52,500 nt of DNA from Prorocentrum cordatum (GCA_963575745.1 CAUYUJ010019116.1:50001-102500); one strand, 5' to 3'. Shown: positions 32,530-44,390, numbered from the stretch's first letter. Made by a program: numbers and translations. Notes: generated by a model not told the origin, from the letters alone.

Positions 32530-33520
32530 ACTATAAATATGTGTGCATGTATACATACATGCACACATTGCGTCCCCTCTGTGTTTGGTACCCTTCTCTG
32601 ACTCCTGAAACTTATTCCGCTCTCCGTTACGACCCCCTTCGGGGCCGGGGTCCAAACGGTTTCCATATATAGACGGGGCGATTGGCAAAGTATAGAACCC
32701 ACGGCAGGAGCACAAGCGGAAGCGATTCCATATGCAAAGTACGAATGTATTGCGTGTTTTTGTCATAGACCCCCCCCCCCCCCTCAGGGGCACCCAGGTC
32801 CTCGAGGTGTCGACGAAGGCGCAAAGAGCTCGCCGCCCACGGCCAACCAGCAGCGCGGCTATGCTCCTGCAGTCGCTTGGCAAGGCAGTGGGGGCCCTCC
32901 GCGATGGCGTTCGCAATGGGCGCGACCTGTCTGGAAAAACTTTGAAAGTCAAAGAAACATCGTCATGTAAACGAGGTCTGAACACCGCGCGGGATGCGTA
33001 GCCAAGTAGCGAATACAGATGACACCGAGCCGATTTCAGCGCAGCAGCACGAAACAGCAGAAGCAAACTGAACAGCATTAGCTGTAGCAACATTCACCGT
33101 GAACAAAACAACGGCAGCAGCATCATGCTCGGCAGCATCAGCTTCAAACCCAGAAACCGCACCATAACTATGAAGAGCGGCGCGCGCCATGCAAGTCCAC
33201 GCAGAGGCAGCGGCGACGGCGTCACCGCTAAGCAGCATAAGGTCGCATCAAGAACACCCGCAACCCGAGCAGCCCCGACCGTGCCAATACCAGTCGCAGG
33301 AGTTAGGACGCCACCATAAACAGAACGCCCAGACTGGCCCAGCGACGGCGCCACATTAAACATGAATAGCCCGAGAGATGGGAGGAGGCGGCTCAAGGCT
33401 AGATAAGACTGGTGAGAATAGCGAGACGAGGAGAATGAATAATGGGGAAGGGCGTTCGAACCGAAACGCGCCCTCGGTGGGGTGGCTGTTAACTTCCGAG
33501 GGGACCTCGCACGCCAATGC
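32530..33520. other. No supported gene
   Basis: Contains a GTGTGCATGTATACATACAT palindromic TG/CA stretch near 32540-32565 and a C run at about 32769-32783. Frames on both strands are open but lack motifs. Some of the minus-strand frame at 33094-33600 may be 3' remains of the gene that ends at 33524. Confidence 0.35.
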
Positions 33521-33523
33521 ATT

Positions 33524-36117
33524 CTACATTTTAATCCCGCCCTCGGCCACGTTGTTGAAGTCGGCCCGCAATGTCCCAGCCATGATGTGTAAAGTGGCGT
33601 CGTCATGGGAACCCTCTTGAACTCGATTGAATTGTTCTAGGACTCGCGCCTTGATTCCAGGCCCCCCGAGCCTGCTGAAAAGGTAAGGCACGTTATCGTA
33701 AGGCTTGATCTTGGTCTGGGCAAGGGCGAACGCACCACGAACTGCCCCCTGCGCTACTTGCCACAAGTGAATGCCTCCATGCTGGGCCGGGGTCCAAGCA
33801 TTAGCTTCAGCAAGGCCTTCGCGCGGGCGCTTCATTGCAAAACCATGGCAAAGAGGTAGGACGCGCCCCTTGCGGTCGAACTCGACAGGCTCGCCGCTGA
33901 AGTACTCCTCCACATGGCAGGGGCAAGCGCCAGCGAATTCCATGATTCTGCAGAGCCAATTGCAGATCCACTTCGCAGCGGCAAATTGTTTATACCACTC
34001 TGCGCTTTGTAGGGCTTCTGCCACCAATCGTAATCTTGTCTTGCTATCTGCTTCTGCCACTCGGGCAAATGCTCCGGCGTCGAAGTGCTGCGACAGTAAT
34101 TCAATGAAGCGGCTGAGCTCGGCGCGCACCTCGTCTAAAGTGGCCCGCCTCCACTGAGCGAAGTTCGGAAGCGATGCACCTTGTGCTGTGCGCGCCAGTC
34201 CTCGTAGTCCGCGCCTGTCTAAATCCTTTGTCAGGGCAGCTCGCATCGTCCCATCTCGCAGGGAATAGTTGACGGCCTTCAGCGGGATGCTGCCCGACCG
34301 ATCACTACTGACAACAGCCCATCCGTCAACTCACCATGCGCAGCCCTTTAATGCTTAATGAACTGTGTCTCCGGTTGCCCTCTCGAGCGGCATATGTCAG
34401 TAATGCTGCATCGCGAATGGGGTCGCATCAAGTCTTGGGCTTCGGGGGCCAAGCATGTAGAAAAATACAACTTTGCGGGGCTCCAGATGACGGGTAACAT
34501 GGCGCGCTGTGATACACGCGGGTGTACACAACGCTAGATCTGAGAAACATGCGTACACATCTGGTGAAACGCACTCGCATGATGTTCAAAACAAGTGTGT
34601 GCAACGCGCGAGCTATATAGTGAACGTGATACGATACGCATTCGTTGTGCTAGCACGGTGGGTCCACCAGGAGCTTTCGGACGAAATGCCCTCTCAGTGT
34701 TTTACGGGGATGTGGGGTGGGGCCCAAAGCACAGCCTTCAATCGCGCCAGCCAGTCTGGCAAGAACGGCAAAGACCAAAAGGCTCTTTTCAGCAGGTTGT
34801 CCCACGTATGTCTCCTTCCACAAGTCACGAGTGCCCTCGGGAACAATCGTCTAGCAACCTGCGCCCGCCTCAGAGCAGACGGCTTCGCTCCAATAGCCCC
34901 CAGGGAATCTGATGAAACAAATCCTGTTTTTTGTGCCAGATCTTTCTGCACCGTTGTCTGTAGCGATCGATCGGACAGCATTGCAAGCTTGTCTCATCAT
35001 TGCGTATTTCGGTCCGCACATCAGAAATAGTTGCCACACTACCCCGGTCGCCTTCGACGTTAAGTCCAAGGAGCCATGCTCCGAAGTGATGAATGATAAG
35101 GAACGGCGTTGTCTGAGAGGCCCCGCAAACAAGTCGAAGGAGGCTACAAACATCACCAATCCTTTATGCTGCGGTGACCCGTCTGCAAACATATACATGT
35201 TCAACGGCTCGCTGGCCAGCCTCTTGCATAATTCACTGAAATACAAGCAAGCAGCGGCATCAATTCTGACCCGCGCCTTCCTCACAGTTTCTCTGTCCAC
35301 ATACTCCAAAGCGTTGGTCAGGTCAACTTGGGATGCAGGGCCACTCCGAGCAAACAGTTTGGCAAAACACTCAGCAGCTTCTTCGGTTTGCTTGACGTCC
35401 TTAATGTACGATGAAGCGCTTACCCAGTCGACGACCAGGTCTGCTGGAAATGCATGTGCGTGTCCACGTCTATCTTGACGAGGCCTGTTGTACACATCAC
35501 CAACTTGTTGTCGCGCCCATATCTTTATTGTTTTGCGTGATGGCGCACTCGATAACATACGAGATGTCCTTAGTTGATGCTCATTCGCAATAGCCATGTT
35601 TTTTGACCATTAAATAACCCATTCACCGTTCGAGATGTTTGCTGTGAGCCCAGGCTTCAGCTTTGCAATGGCCGGAGCAATATCTATACCAAAGCTGTCA
35701 ATCCATTATCCCAGTGTCTTGTCGGTGTTTGTTTGTTGATGCCGAGCTGATCCGGACATGTCTTATAAAGATGCCGCAATGTGCGAAACTATGGCCTCTT
35801 GTGCTTCGTACACTAAGAAACCTCTCGCCACATATCCATCTCGTAAAATAAATTTGGCGACCCTTGTTGCCCATAGGAGAAATGCGCCAGCGGCCGACGA
35901 CCGCGCCCAATAGAACAGCACCACCTGCAACGTCGATGTCGCCAATTTGACGCTGCAGGGCATCCGATAGATTCGTTGGCCAACCACTCGCCGCTGCAAC
36001 GGTAAGAAACACGGACAGAGGTCCAAGGCTCAGAGCGTGCCTCTGCCTCAATCTGCGTGGTGGCGGAGCAACAGCATCATCATCAAGCGCATCGCCGTGA
36101 ATGTCGGGGTCCAACAT
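33524..36117 (-). pseudogene. Member of a repeated dinoflagellate gene family, broken into exon-like pieces
   Basis: Minus-strand pieces in order. 36117-35698 is a possible first exon (MLDPDIHGDALDDDAVAPPP, then RRLRQRHALSLGPLSVFLTV). 35597-about 34940 contains YMFADGSPQHKGLVMFVASF and AVRSIATDNGAERSG. About 34940-34694 lies in another frame (RLFPRALVTCGRRHTWDNLL, then KRAFWSLPFLPDWLARLKAV). About 34330-33524 contains CNWLCRIMEFAGACPCHVEE, REGLAEANAWTPAQHGGIHL and PYDNVPYLFSRLGGPGIKAR. From memory, proteins with this series of motifs are abundant hypothetical proteins in dinoflagellate genomes. The ADGSPQ and ATDNGAE segments, each with an acidic residue, could be parts of an RNase H-like fold and hence a transposase (inference, weak). 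One frameshift lies near 34940. A gap at 34340-34690 may be an intron. Confidence 0.55.
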
Positions 36118-36124
36118 TGAACTT

Positions 36125-37050
36125 CATTATTCGAACTTGCACGCAAGCGAAATACATCAAACAGCATTGAGCCCAAATTATTACGGTGTAGTGTGACGCG
36201 AGCTTCTGATTTGGTCGGTCATTCAACACCCTGGAAACTTGTAAGTGTGAGCCTTGCTCATCAACGCAACCATGAATGGCACGAGTGGCGATGGCTTCTC
36301 TCCTCCAGGTTGCTCCATATGCTATCCCGTCTGAGTCCTAATGTGTGTTTTGTAATGTTGTGTCATATTCCTGTTATTTGATATCGTCCTGCGCTCTCCC
36401 CCATACTTGTGCTATCAACCGTGTCTTGTGCCGTCGTGTATGGCATCGTCATGTTATCTCCTCTTCCGTGTGCCCCTTTCCCGCCCCTCCTCGTCTAGAT
36501 AATCCCCCGATGTTTGGGTCAGTGCTGCGTCCGAAGTATCTTGCCCCGTTGTTGCATCATACTTGCACGTGTGTTTGTCGTCGTCGCTACCCTACTCGTA
36601 TACGGTGTTCGTGTTTGTTTTTTGTTTGATGCTGAACAATCGCAGACAAACGGTCAGTGCTACAACGCGTTAACTAAGTTGATTGTAGTCTGGAGAACCT
36701 CAGGGATGAGTGTACCAAAGGAGACCGTACAGCGGCTATGCCAAGTGCGCGTTGGCACCAGAGGGCGGCCCATATTCACTCTAGAGGGAAGAGGATGAGG
36801 AGGAGAAGGACGAGGAAGATGGGATGAGGGATGATATGAGATCTGTTGTATTGGAAGTAGAATCAAATTTGAGGGTCCGACAAGGCAGGAGTGCAGAGCG
36901 TTGGGGGTTAGGGCGGAGGGGAGTGCACGACGCCGCGGGGTCCTTAAGGGGTAGTGAACGCCCCAAGCGGCTGTCTTGGCACTCCCGTAGATACATTTAG
37001 GTGCAGCCCGTCCGGTGACCACGGCTTCGATGTGGGCGCGCGCACGTGAT
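36125..37050. other. No supported gene; polypyrimidine tract on minus strand
   Basis: The minus strand at about 36832-36784 is a pyrimidine tract ending TCCTCTTCCCTCTAG. A short open piece follows it (NMGRPLVPTRTWHSRCTVSF). It looks like an intron 3' end with an exon start, but the exon would be only about 40 codons. The rest shows no gene. Confidence 0.3.
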
Positions 37051-37054
37051 TGTT

Positions 37055-37859
37055 CTATGTACCGTCCCCAGACAATACTAACCCCTTCCCAGGGGCTGGC
37101 TTTTCATCCTCAGCCGTTCTTTGATGGCCCTGGAGTCTGAAGCCGGAGCCAAGATCATGGGGGGCGAGGAGGCTAAGGACGAGGAGGAAGAGGAGGCGGA
37201 CCAGAGAAGACCTGGGATGCACCAGCGATGCTGAAAGACGCCCTGCCGTCCCAGGTCGCCTCCTCGCCAGCCCCTGCAGGAGCTCGCTGTCACTGCGGCA
37301 TGCGCCCCCTTGAGAGACGAGCGCCCCACGGTCCTGCCATTCGGGCATGGCCCCAAAATAAGTTGTCATCCACCCTTCCAGCCAGAAGGACGGCGGCGGG
37401 GTAGGATCACAAAGCCCAGAGAGGCTTACAACGAGAGCCCCGCTTTGAAAAAAGCTGCCGTCAACCCGTAAACGGGTTCTCGAAAGCTGAATCGTGTTAA
37501 ACCTCTGGTCGTTAGCCATAGGGCGTCTCAAGCAAGAAGGGTGCCGCCCTCAATACATGCTGAAAAAACACTACGTCCGAGTAACTGCTGGGGACCATAA
37601 GACGAGCGAGCGCGGCTCCAAGACGAGAGGTACGTTTTGAAAACCACTCCTCCTTCACCTGTACAAGTATTGAAACGTGTACGACGAATGTCAGAAGCGC
37701 CAAGGCGAGAGCCACGTGTTGGATCCCCCACCCCCCCATCCGTGAGACTGTCGAAGCTTCCAAGACATATGTGCGCGGCGTGCTAAGGTGACAGTCACAT
37801 TTTAGCCCACCCACCTTCCATCCTAGGTAGACGTTGGAAGTCTCAAACTTTGGGGTCAC
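37055..37859 (-). CDS. Ambiguous minus-strand ORFs (possible exons)
   Basis: Two adjoining minus-strand frames, 37859-37512 and 37531-37055. The first has one hydrophobic stretch that could span a membrane (HVALALALLTFVVHVSILVQ), followed by KEEWFSKRTSRLGAALARLM. The second contains LCDPTPPPSFWLEGWMTTYF and AMPEWQDRGALVSQGGACRS. Neither matches a family that I know, and alternative frames in the same region are also open. They may be exons of a decayed gene. Low certainty. Confidence 0.25.
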
Positions 37860-38849
37860 GCAGTCTCAGGCTAAACGCCTGGCCAGCTCTACCGACACGT
37901 CTGGTGGTCAGACGAGGTATCTATACGGAGAATGGTTGGAGGTGGATCTGCGATCGGACTGGAGTCGGTTGGCCTCTGAGCCCTCCACACTTTCGCCTCC
38001 GTGAGGTCCGTCTCGTCGCCACCGATCTCCTGCGCTGCGCAGCGGGGGTGGCCCAAAGGCCGGCCGCTCAGATCCGGCATCACGCAACGAAAAGGCTGGG
38101 ACGGCCAATCATTCGAGGCTGTCATTTTCTTCGGACCCCGGCACGCTTACTCTCATGGATGGGGGGAGGGGGGCGGCGAGCGCGAAAGACATGGCTGAAC
38201 TTCACGCAGGTCGAAGCTCGCTTGCACACGATGCCGACCCAGAGGGAAAACATTCAAGAAATCAGCCTGCCATAAGCTGAGCTACGATCAAGAAACGTTC
38301 AACAATTAGATCTTGGCCCTCGCGGAGGCTTGCTCTGGGCCCCCGAGGCCGTCAGAAAACGACCAGGGATGAAGAGCAGCTCCCTGGGGGGAGCCTCCTC
38401 CTGCTGTGCTCGCGCCTCGCAGGCCAATTCCGAAGTTTCGAATCGAATGTCCCTCCCGCGCACTCAGGGCGCCTTGTCTTCTTGGATGTGTGCGTCCTGG
38501 AGTTTCTCCGAAGCGCAGGACTGCGTCGTGCCTTCTCTCCACATCGCCTCCCATCCCGTCGAAAAGACGGCCGTCGCAACTCCTCAGACATCCGGCGGGC
38601 TGATTTTTTCAACCCGCGGACCCCGTTGGTCTCGACCCCTTTCCGGAAGCAGGCTATCGCACCAGACCCGCTTTTGATATGCCTGGAGCCTGAAAGTGAC
38701 ACTCCGAGGCCGAAGCTAGGGAAACACCACTGGGATTGAGAAAAAGTGCATCTACCAGAAATCTGCGGGGCCTCTGTCGCCCAGCTCCCCTTGCCGGCAT
38801 GCCACGGCCTGGGGCGGCGGAGGCACCTTTGCCTGTCAGCGTCGTTGCC

Positions 38850-39000
38850 GTCGTTCTCGCCGCCGCCGCCGCCGCTGTCGCAGCCGCCGTCGCCGCCGCC
38901 GCCGCCGACCGCCGTCCGCCGTCCGCCGCAACCGCAGCAACCGCTGCCATCGTCGCCGTCGTGATCGCAGCTGCCGTCGCCGCCGCCGCCGAGGCCATCG

Positions 39001-39040
<40 letters not shown>

Positions 39041-39045
39041 GAGGA
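38850..39045 (+). repeat. GCC / GTC triplet array
   Basis: GCCGCCGCCGCTGTCGCAGC-like units end in a clean (GTC)n run at about 39002-39040. It reads as poly-Ala or poly-Val and is probably not a gene. Confidence 0.9.
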
Positions 39046-39182
39046 GCCCCTGGCCGGCACGCGGAGCTCCCGGGGCGGCGGAGGCGGGTCCTTGCCGGTC
39101 AGCGTCGGCATGGCGTTGCCCCACGAGGTCGCGGCGGCCTCCGGGTCTGCTTCGGGCGCGAAGGGCGCAGGCAAGCTGCGCC

Positions 39183-39416
39183 GCCTCCTCCCTCCTCCTC
39201 CTCCTCCTCCTCCTCCTCCTCCTCCTCCGCCTCCTCCTCCTCCCTTCTCCTCCTCCTCCTCCCTCCTCCTCCTCCTCCTCTTCCTCCTCCTCCTCCTCCT
39301 CCGTCTCTCCTCCTCCTCCTCCCTCTCCTCCTCCTCCTCCCTCCCTCTTCCTCCTGCTCCTCCTCCTCCTCCTCCTCGTCCTCCTCCTCCTCCTCCTCCT
39401 CCTCCTCCTCGCACAC
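39183..39416 (+). repeat. (CTC)n array
   Basis: CTC/TCC triplets with scattered changes, about 230 bases. Confidence 0.95.
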
Positions 39417-39744
39417 AGCCACAGCGAGCCACGTCCGCTCTCTGTCGCACCCCCAGACGCGTCAATGAGTCCCTGGGGAAAGCCGCGCCTACCCTACGAA
39501 AGAAACCACTTCTGCCTGAGAGGTCCAGACATTCGAGGTGCGAACTTGTTCGTGCAATTCCCCCAGCGGCTTCTCTCCGGGAAGCCCGAAGGTGCGAGAG
39601 ACGCCGCCCCCCCTGAAACGGCAACTCTACATGAGAGGTCCAGACAACATGGGATATGGGCGTGAACGGGCCCTTGCAATACCCCCTGGCGGCTCCCCCA
39701 TGGGGAGGCCCATATAGAATGCCTGCATCATCGTGGTGATCATG

Positions 39745-40062
39745 AGGTCTGAGTGTGAGTGGGCGAGTCTGTGTATGAGAAAATTATTGATGTGAGTGAG
39801 TCTGAACATGCGTAACTATAAACGAATTCGAGCGGGCCTGAATTTGATCGAGTCTACGTAATAATAACTCTGATTGTGAGTCAGCAAAACATATGGGTGG
39901 GTCTAAACTAAACATGTGGAACTCGGTATGACTGGGTTTTAGTGTGAGTCGGAGTTTGGGTGAGCCTGGGCATGAGCGTGTTATGAATGAGAGTGCTTCT
40001 GAGTACGGATGACTCGGAGTGTAAATGAGTCTGGGCGTGGGTGAGTCGGAGTACTAGTGAAC
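39745..40062 (+). repeat. Degenerate GTGAGTCTG minisatellite
   Basis: GTGAGTCTG, GAGTCTGGGCGTG, GTGAGTCGGAGT and similar phrases recur about every 20-25 bases over 300 bases. The period is blurred, so this is an old array. Confidence 0.6.
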
Positions 40063-40237
40063 ATTGGGAGTGGATGGGGGAGGCGGACGCATCAGACGAA
40101 TGACAAGCATATCATACTCTGGTTGTGGGGAGCGGCATAACACTTCGACGGGAAACACAAATACAACGATCCCCCCCCCACACCCCCACCCGCACTCCAC
40201 ACTCGGGGATCTACGGACCCAGGTCAATCCAGACCTG

Positions 40238-40350
40238 TGTCAGTCAGGCTCTGCAGGATCTTAGCAAAGTCCTGCAGGATCTTGCAGGATCCTGCACCCA
40301 AGCCCGGGATAGTGCAGCCCTGGCCCTGCCGGATCCTGCAAGATCCGGCG
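40238..40350. repeat. Cluster of TGCAGGATC repeats and a perfect hairpin
   Basis: CTGCAGGATCTTGCAGGATC-like units, ending in GCCGGATC (40328-40335), a 6-base spacer and GATCCGGC (40342-40349). Confidence 0.75.
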
Positions 40351-40988
40351 CTCTGGCTGACCCCCGTTTGCATTGACCCCCGTCTCTTGAGCCCCGACAC
40401 CCACGCACCCCTCGGACGCCAGGCGCGCCCCGCCCGCCGCGGCAGCAAGAGTGCGAAAACGTATTTTCCACCATCCGCCTTGGCGATATGGGGACATCGC
40501 GCACAACTTCGCACGCACGGCACGCCACAACACGAGCACGAGCTACGATCTACCAGTGCGGTGGCTTCAGATAAACTTGCGCAACCCCGAATTCCAACGT
40601 ACGACCACCCAAGCGAAACAATACTGCACGAGCGTAACGCCTGATGTGCCATATTCTTTAACGCTAGGCTTAATCTGTCATGCGCCTTCCATGCTTCTTC
40701 TGCTGCCATACTTCAACATCATATCCAACAGCCTCACGGCAGCGACGGCTTCTACTTGTCCACCCCTCGTCGGCCACTCCCTGCTGCCACCTGTTGCTCA
40801 CTGGCAAACTTCCTGCAAATTCTAGACAAGAGCATGTGCAAACCCTGAGCAGAAAGCAAATCCGACAAGAGGCATGGCGCCAGCCCACCTGGAAGCCACG
40901 CAGCACAACTCTAACAAATATCTAGATCCGCCTGGGAATGCCCTGAACGACGAAGCCTAAATCCTGCGCAACATATATCTGCCCCTAC

Positions 40989-41161
40989 CCAGTCCAAACT
41001 CATCCGCCGCGGAGCAGCCTCGTAGTCGTTCATGAAGTCACGAACAAAATTGCTGCCGCCACCACCACCTCCACCACCTCCGCCACCGCCTCCGCCACCT
41101 CCTCCGCCTCCTCCGCCGCCAGCATTCCGCAAGTGTGGCGGCACGTAGGCGCCGCCGCCGC
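40989..41161 (-). CDS. Isolated exon like the N-terminus of a DDX3/Ded1 DEAD-box helicase
   Basis: The minus strand reads a short Gly run, AYVPPHLRN (YVPPHLRN at 41124-41147), an Ala-Gly linker with a run of about 22 Gly, then SNFVRDFMNDYEAAPRRMSL and DW. The Y-[IV]-P-P-H-L-R-N motif is the conserved N-terminal segment of DDX3/Ded1 RNA helicases, where it contacts translation initiation factor eIF4E; Gly-rich linkers are usual next to it. The exon edges fit splicing: TTCTCGAATTCAG directly upstream (AG at 41163-41162) and GTAGGG directly downstream (GT at 40988-40987). I found no helicase core motifs (DEAD, SAT) on this strand nearby, so other exons lie far away or this is a relic. Confidence 0.55.
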
Positions 41162-41179
41162 CTGAATTCGAGAAGCAGG

Positions 41180-42890
41180 CCATACAGTGAACATGATTCA
41201 AATGCACATACGCGTTCACAAGTGCGCATGCACACCCAGAGGTGGTGACGCCAAGACTCGCGCATGCGCAAAGCGAGAATGCGACGATGACAGTTGTTCG
41301 CACAACGCCCGTACAAACAAAACAGCCATGGCAAACCACGTGCGCACAGACAAACAAGACCACCACGTATGTGTTTGTGGTTTGCACTGGCACAACACAC
41401 TTGCCCGCGCATAACCAGCATGCTCGCCACCATTTCGGGCGCGCAGCCTGTAACGATGAAAAGCCCGACTCTGCAACGTGCGGCACATTTCCGAATATTG
41501 CAGGTCGCCCCAAAGGACGTCAAACTGACTCGTGCTCGGCCGTGTAAGTGCACATGTGGACACCCCAGCATGCATTATGTATTGAATATTGTCTTCCTCC
41601 TGGGTGTGGGCTCCTCTTTGACCGTCCCTGCCGTGGGGTGGCCTCACCCGTAGGCCCATGGGTTGCCCACTCTCAGCGAACAACCGTGCGCGAGGGAACG
41701 TTTACGACGGCGCGCATAGCCAGCGGCGACTGCGATAAAAGGACTGGCGCAACGATCCACGATTGGACAGGACACGCACACGGATACCATGTGCCAACGT
41801 GCACTGCGCTGCGCTGCGGTGCCTGATCTGGGCTCCAAGCGACATGACGTGCACCAACAAGCGATAAGACCAGCACTGGGAGGATCACAGGATACCGATA
41901 TCGCTACTCCCTTCACCTCTCCAGGGATGCATTCTGCCGTAGCGAAGAGGAAGGGTAGCGTTATCAGCACCTCTTCCCCTGAAGCAGAATGCTGATTGCA
42001 CGGCAACGCGGAGAGAAGTCGGAAGCGCCGAGCTCGCTGTCGAAATGCAGGCGGGAGCGCGCGGCGCCCAGCGCGCGGACGGGGCGAACGGGCGGCACGA
42101 CCTCGTGCAAAACCAATCGGCGGGCCCTCGTGGGGCGCCCGGGCCATTGACGAGGGCATCCTGGCCGATGTCTGGCAACGTTTCATTTCTATGTTTCCGA
42201 CGTGGGGGTATGGCGGCACGGCTCCAAAGCGAAGTTCGTGCAGTGCTCTGGCCTGCTGCACTTGACACATAAGACACCGTTGCATTGCTGATGCGCCTGG
42301 GGGCATCGATGGTGCGCCGTGGCATCATGCCAACGTTCCTCTTGATTGGTCACGGCGCCCTGGGCCAGATGACGAATATATTTGGCCCATGCCAAGCATA
42401 TTCTGGACAAGCGTTTTCATCACTCTCCCTTGCGCCAGACGCAGCACTGTTCTGGATGCCGATGGCGCGAGGTTCCTTGGATGATGCACGGGGCTCCAGA
42501 CCACGTGCGGGGGCGATGGGCAAAATAACGATGCTACACGGCTGAGGGCAGACGTATATCACAACCATATGGCAATGAACTTGGTGCGACCCCAGTTGTG
42601 TGCGTTCTTCGTGGTGAGGGTCTGATATGCAATTCAGCGCAATGATACGCAGCGCAATACCAGGCACTGCAATACAAAGCATAGAACATACACGTATGAT
42701 AGAACACCACCTGGCATGCCATCGCACAGCACCACCGCGCAGCAGAATTGCGGCACCTCGCATAGTCCCACCAGCCCTTGCGGGCGTGAGTGGTTTAGGG
42801 CGTTTCCCCTTCCAACCCCTTGTCTTCCCCGTCAGGAAAAGAGTTGCCCCTCTGCTACCCCTTCCCCTGGATCTGGAGGGGAGGGGCCGC
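41180..42890. other. No supported gene
   Basis: Upstream of the helicase-like exon (on its strand) the DNA is rich in GCGCATGCACAC-like phrases. Open frames on both strands lack motifs. If the 40989-41161 exon is functional, part of this stretch would be its preceding intron. Confidence 0.4.
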
Positions 42891-42899
42891 GAAGTGTCA

Positions 42900-43510
42900 G
42901 AGGTTCTCTGTTGTTGCCCAAGATGTCTCCAAGATGACCTCAGAGAGCCGAAGATGACCTCCAAGATGGCTCAAGGTAGATCAAGACGGCTTCCAACATG
43001 TTCCAAGAGGCCCACATTTTGCCCCAAGGCAGCTCCAAGTGGCCACGGAGCCTCCCGAGGAAGCCGCCAAGTAGCCAAACATCAGTCAACACACATAAGG
43101 AGCAACCATATGATTTGCCTTCTCGCCTTTTCGCTTTCGACTGCCCTCCGAGGTCGCAGATGGCTCCAAGAAGGCCCAAGAGAGCCCAAGATGTTCTGAA
43201 GACGGCTCCAAGAACGCCCAAGAGCGCTCTTAGAGGTTTAAGAGAGGGGAGTTTGAAGGACTCTAGAGGGGGGGACCCAAATTGAGGACCCCCCCTTCTT
43301 TGATCAAACTCCTCCAAGATGGTCCCAAGATGGCTCTCAGGCCCCCAACAGGGTCCCAAGAAGGCCCCAAAAAGGCCCCAAGAGGCCCCCCCGAGGCACC
43401 TAAGACGCTTCAAGAGGCCCCTCGGACCGCCAAGAGGACCCCGAAGACGCCCCAAGAGGGACTCCAAGAAGCTCTCAAGAGGCATCCGAAAAAGACTCCG
43501 AGAAGCATCT
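42900..43510 (+). repeat. Degenerate CCAAGATGGCTC / CCAAGAGGCCCC repeat
   Basis: Short units such as CCAAGATGACCTC, CCAAGATGGCTC, CCAAGAAGGCCC and CCAAGAGGCACC recur over 600 bases at irregular spacing of about 12-24. They give a repetitive Pro/Lys/Arg peptide in one frame. Confidence 0.65.
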
Positions 43511-43524
43511 AAGATGCCTATGGC

Positions 43525-43660
43525 ATTTCTGCTCGCCCTCCTCCTCCTCCTCCTCCTCTTCCTCATCCGCCTGATTATTCTCCTAGCTCCTCCCTCCCAC
43601 CTCCCCACCCTCCCCCTCCTATTCCTCAGATTCCTACTCCATCCTCCCCCTCTTGGGGTA
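43525..43660 (+). repeat. CTC-rich tract
   Basis: CCTCCTCCTCCTCCTCCTCT and CCTCCCACCTCC phrases. It could be an intron polypyrimidine tract on the plus strand, since the frame after it (43660: TAFPAHDSTACSAASLIRAT) is mildly protein-like. Confidence 0.7.
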
Positions 43661-43809
43661 TGACGGCTTTCCCAGCCCATGATTCAACTGCGTGCTCCGC
43701 CGCATCCCTGATCAGGGCAACTCGCCTGGGCATCGTTTCCAGATGGGCTGACAGGGGTTCGCGAGGCATCCATAATGGCATACTCCGCCGTTTCGAAAGT
43801 TTGTCAAAA

Positions 43810-43835
43810 ATTGCCACGGTGCATGCCGTGGCAAT
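43810..43835. repeat. Perfect 10-bp stem hairpin
   Basis: ATTGCCACGG (43810-43819), TGCATG, CCGTGGCAAT (43826-43835). Isolated, with no U run after it. Confidence 0.75.
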
Positions 43836-44133
43836 CTGGGCCGGTGCGAGCTCGAAGATGGCCGACAAGGGCGGCGCCGGGGGCGAGAGCGGAAAGGGCG
43901 ATGGGGGCCAGGCCAAAGTCGGCGCTCCCACCCGTTTGTCCGCAAGGGCCCAGCACAATGTCAGCCCAGGCCCCAGCCCGGCCGTAATCAGGCCCAATCA
44001 AATATGCAATGCTAAAGGGTGTCTGGACCCGCAACTGCGCAAACCGCTTACCTTGCTGAGAACCGACTTGTCTTGCGCGCTCCCCCAGACGACCCGAAAA
44101 TTCCACCAGCCGACACTATGGATGAATAATGGA

Positions 44134-44252
44134 GGGAACCGGGAACCGGGAACCAAAAACCCAGAACCTGGAACCAAGAACCGGGAACCAGAAGCCGGGA
44201 ACCAGAAGCCGGGATCCGGGATCTGGGAACTGGGAGCCAGAAGCGGGGAACC
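44134..44252 (+). repeat. 7-bp GGGAACC minisatellite
   Basis: GGGAACCGGGAACCGGGAAC and degenerate continuations (GAAGCCGGGAACCAGAAGCC). Confidence 0.9.
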
Positions 44253-44286
44253 ATGAAAGAGGTGTTCGGAGGGAGAACGACATGTC

Positions 44287-44390
44287 GAGAAAGAGAGAGA
44301 GGGAGAGAACTAGAGAGAAATAAACACAGTTAAGAGCCTCAGAGAGATAGAGAGATAGAGAGAGAGAGAAAGAGAGAGAGAGAGACTGTT
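44287..44390 (+). repeat. (GA)n-rich run
   Basis: AGAGAGAGGGAGAGAACTAG and similar, followed at 44430-44515 by TACACATGTACATGCATACA repeats. Confidence 0.9.

Noticed and set aside
29500-32560. Target-site duplication of the LINE (CTATAAATAT near 32531 versus CTATATATC near 29563)
   Set aside because: Similarity is short and AT-biased and the 3' end of the element is not fixed.
40200-40980. Downstream exons of the DDX3-like gene
   Set aside because: Searched the minus strand by eye for helicase motifs (Q motif, GSGKT, DEAD, SAT, HRxGR) and found none.
43797-43840. Intrinsic transcription terminator at the 10-bp stem
   Set aside because: No following T run, and bacterial-type terminators are not expected in this genome.
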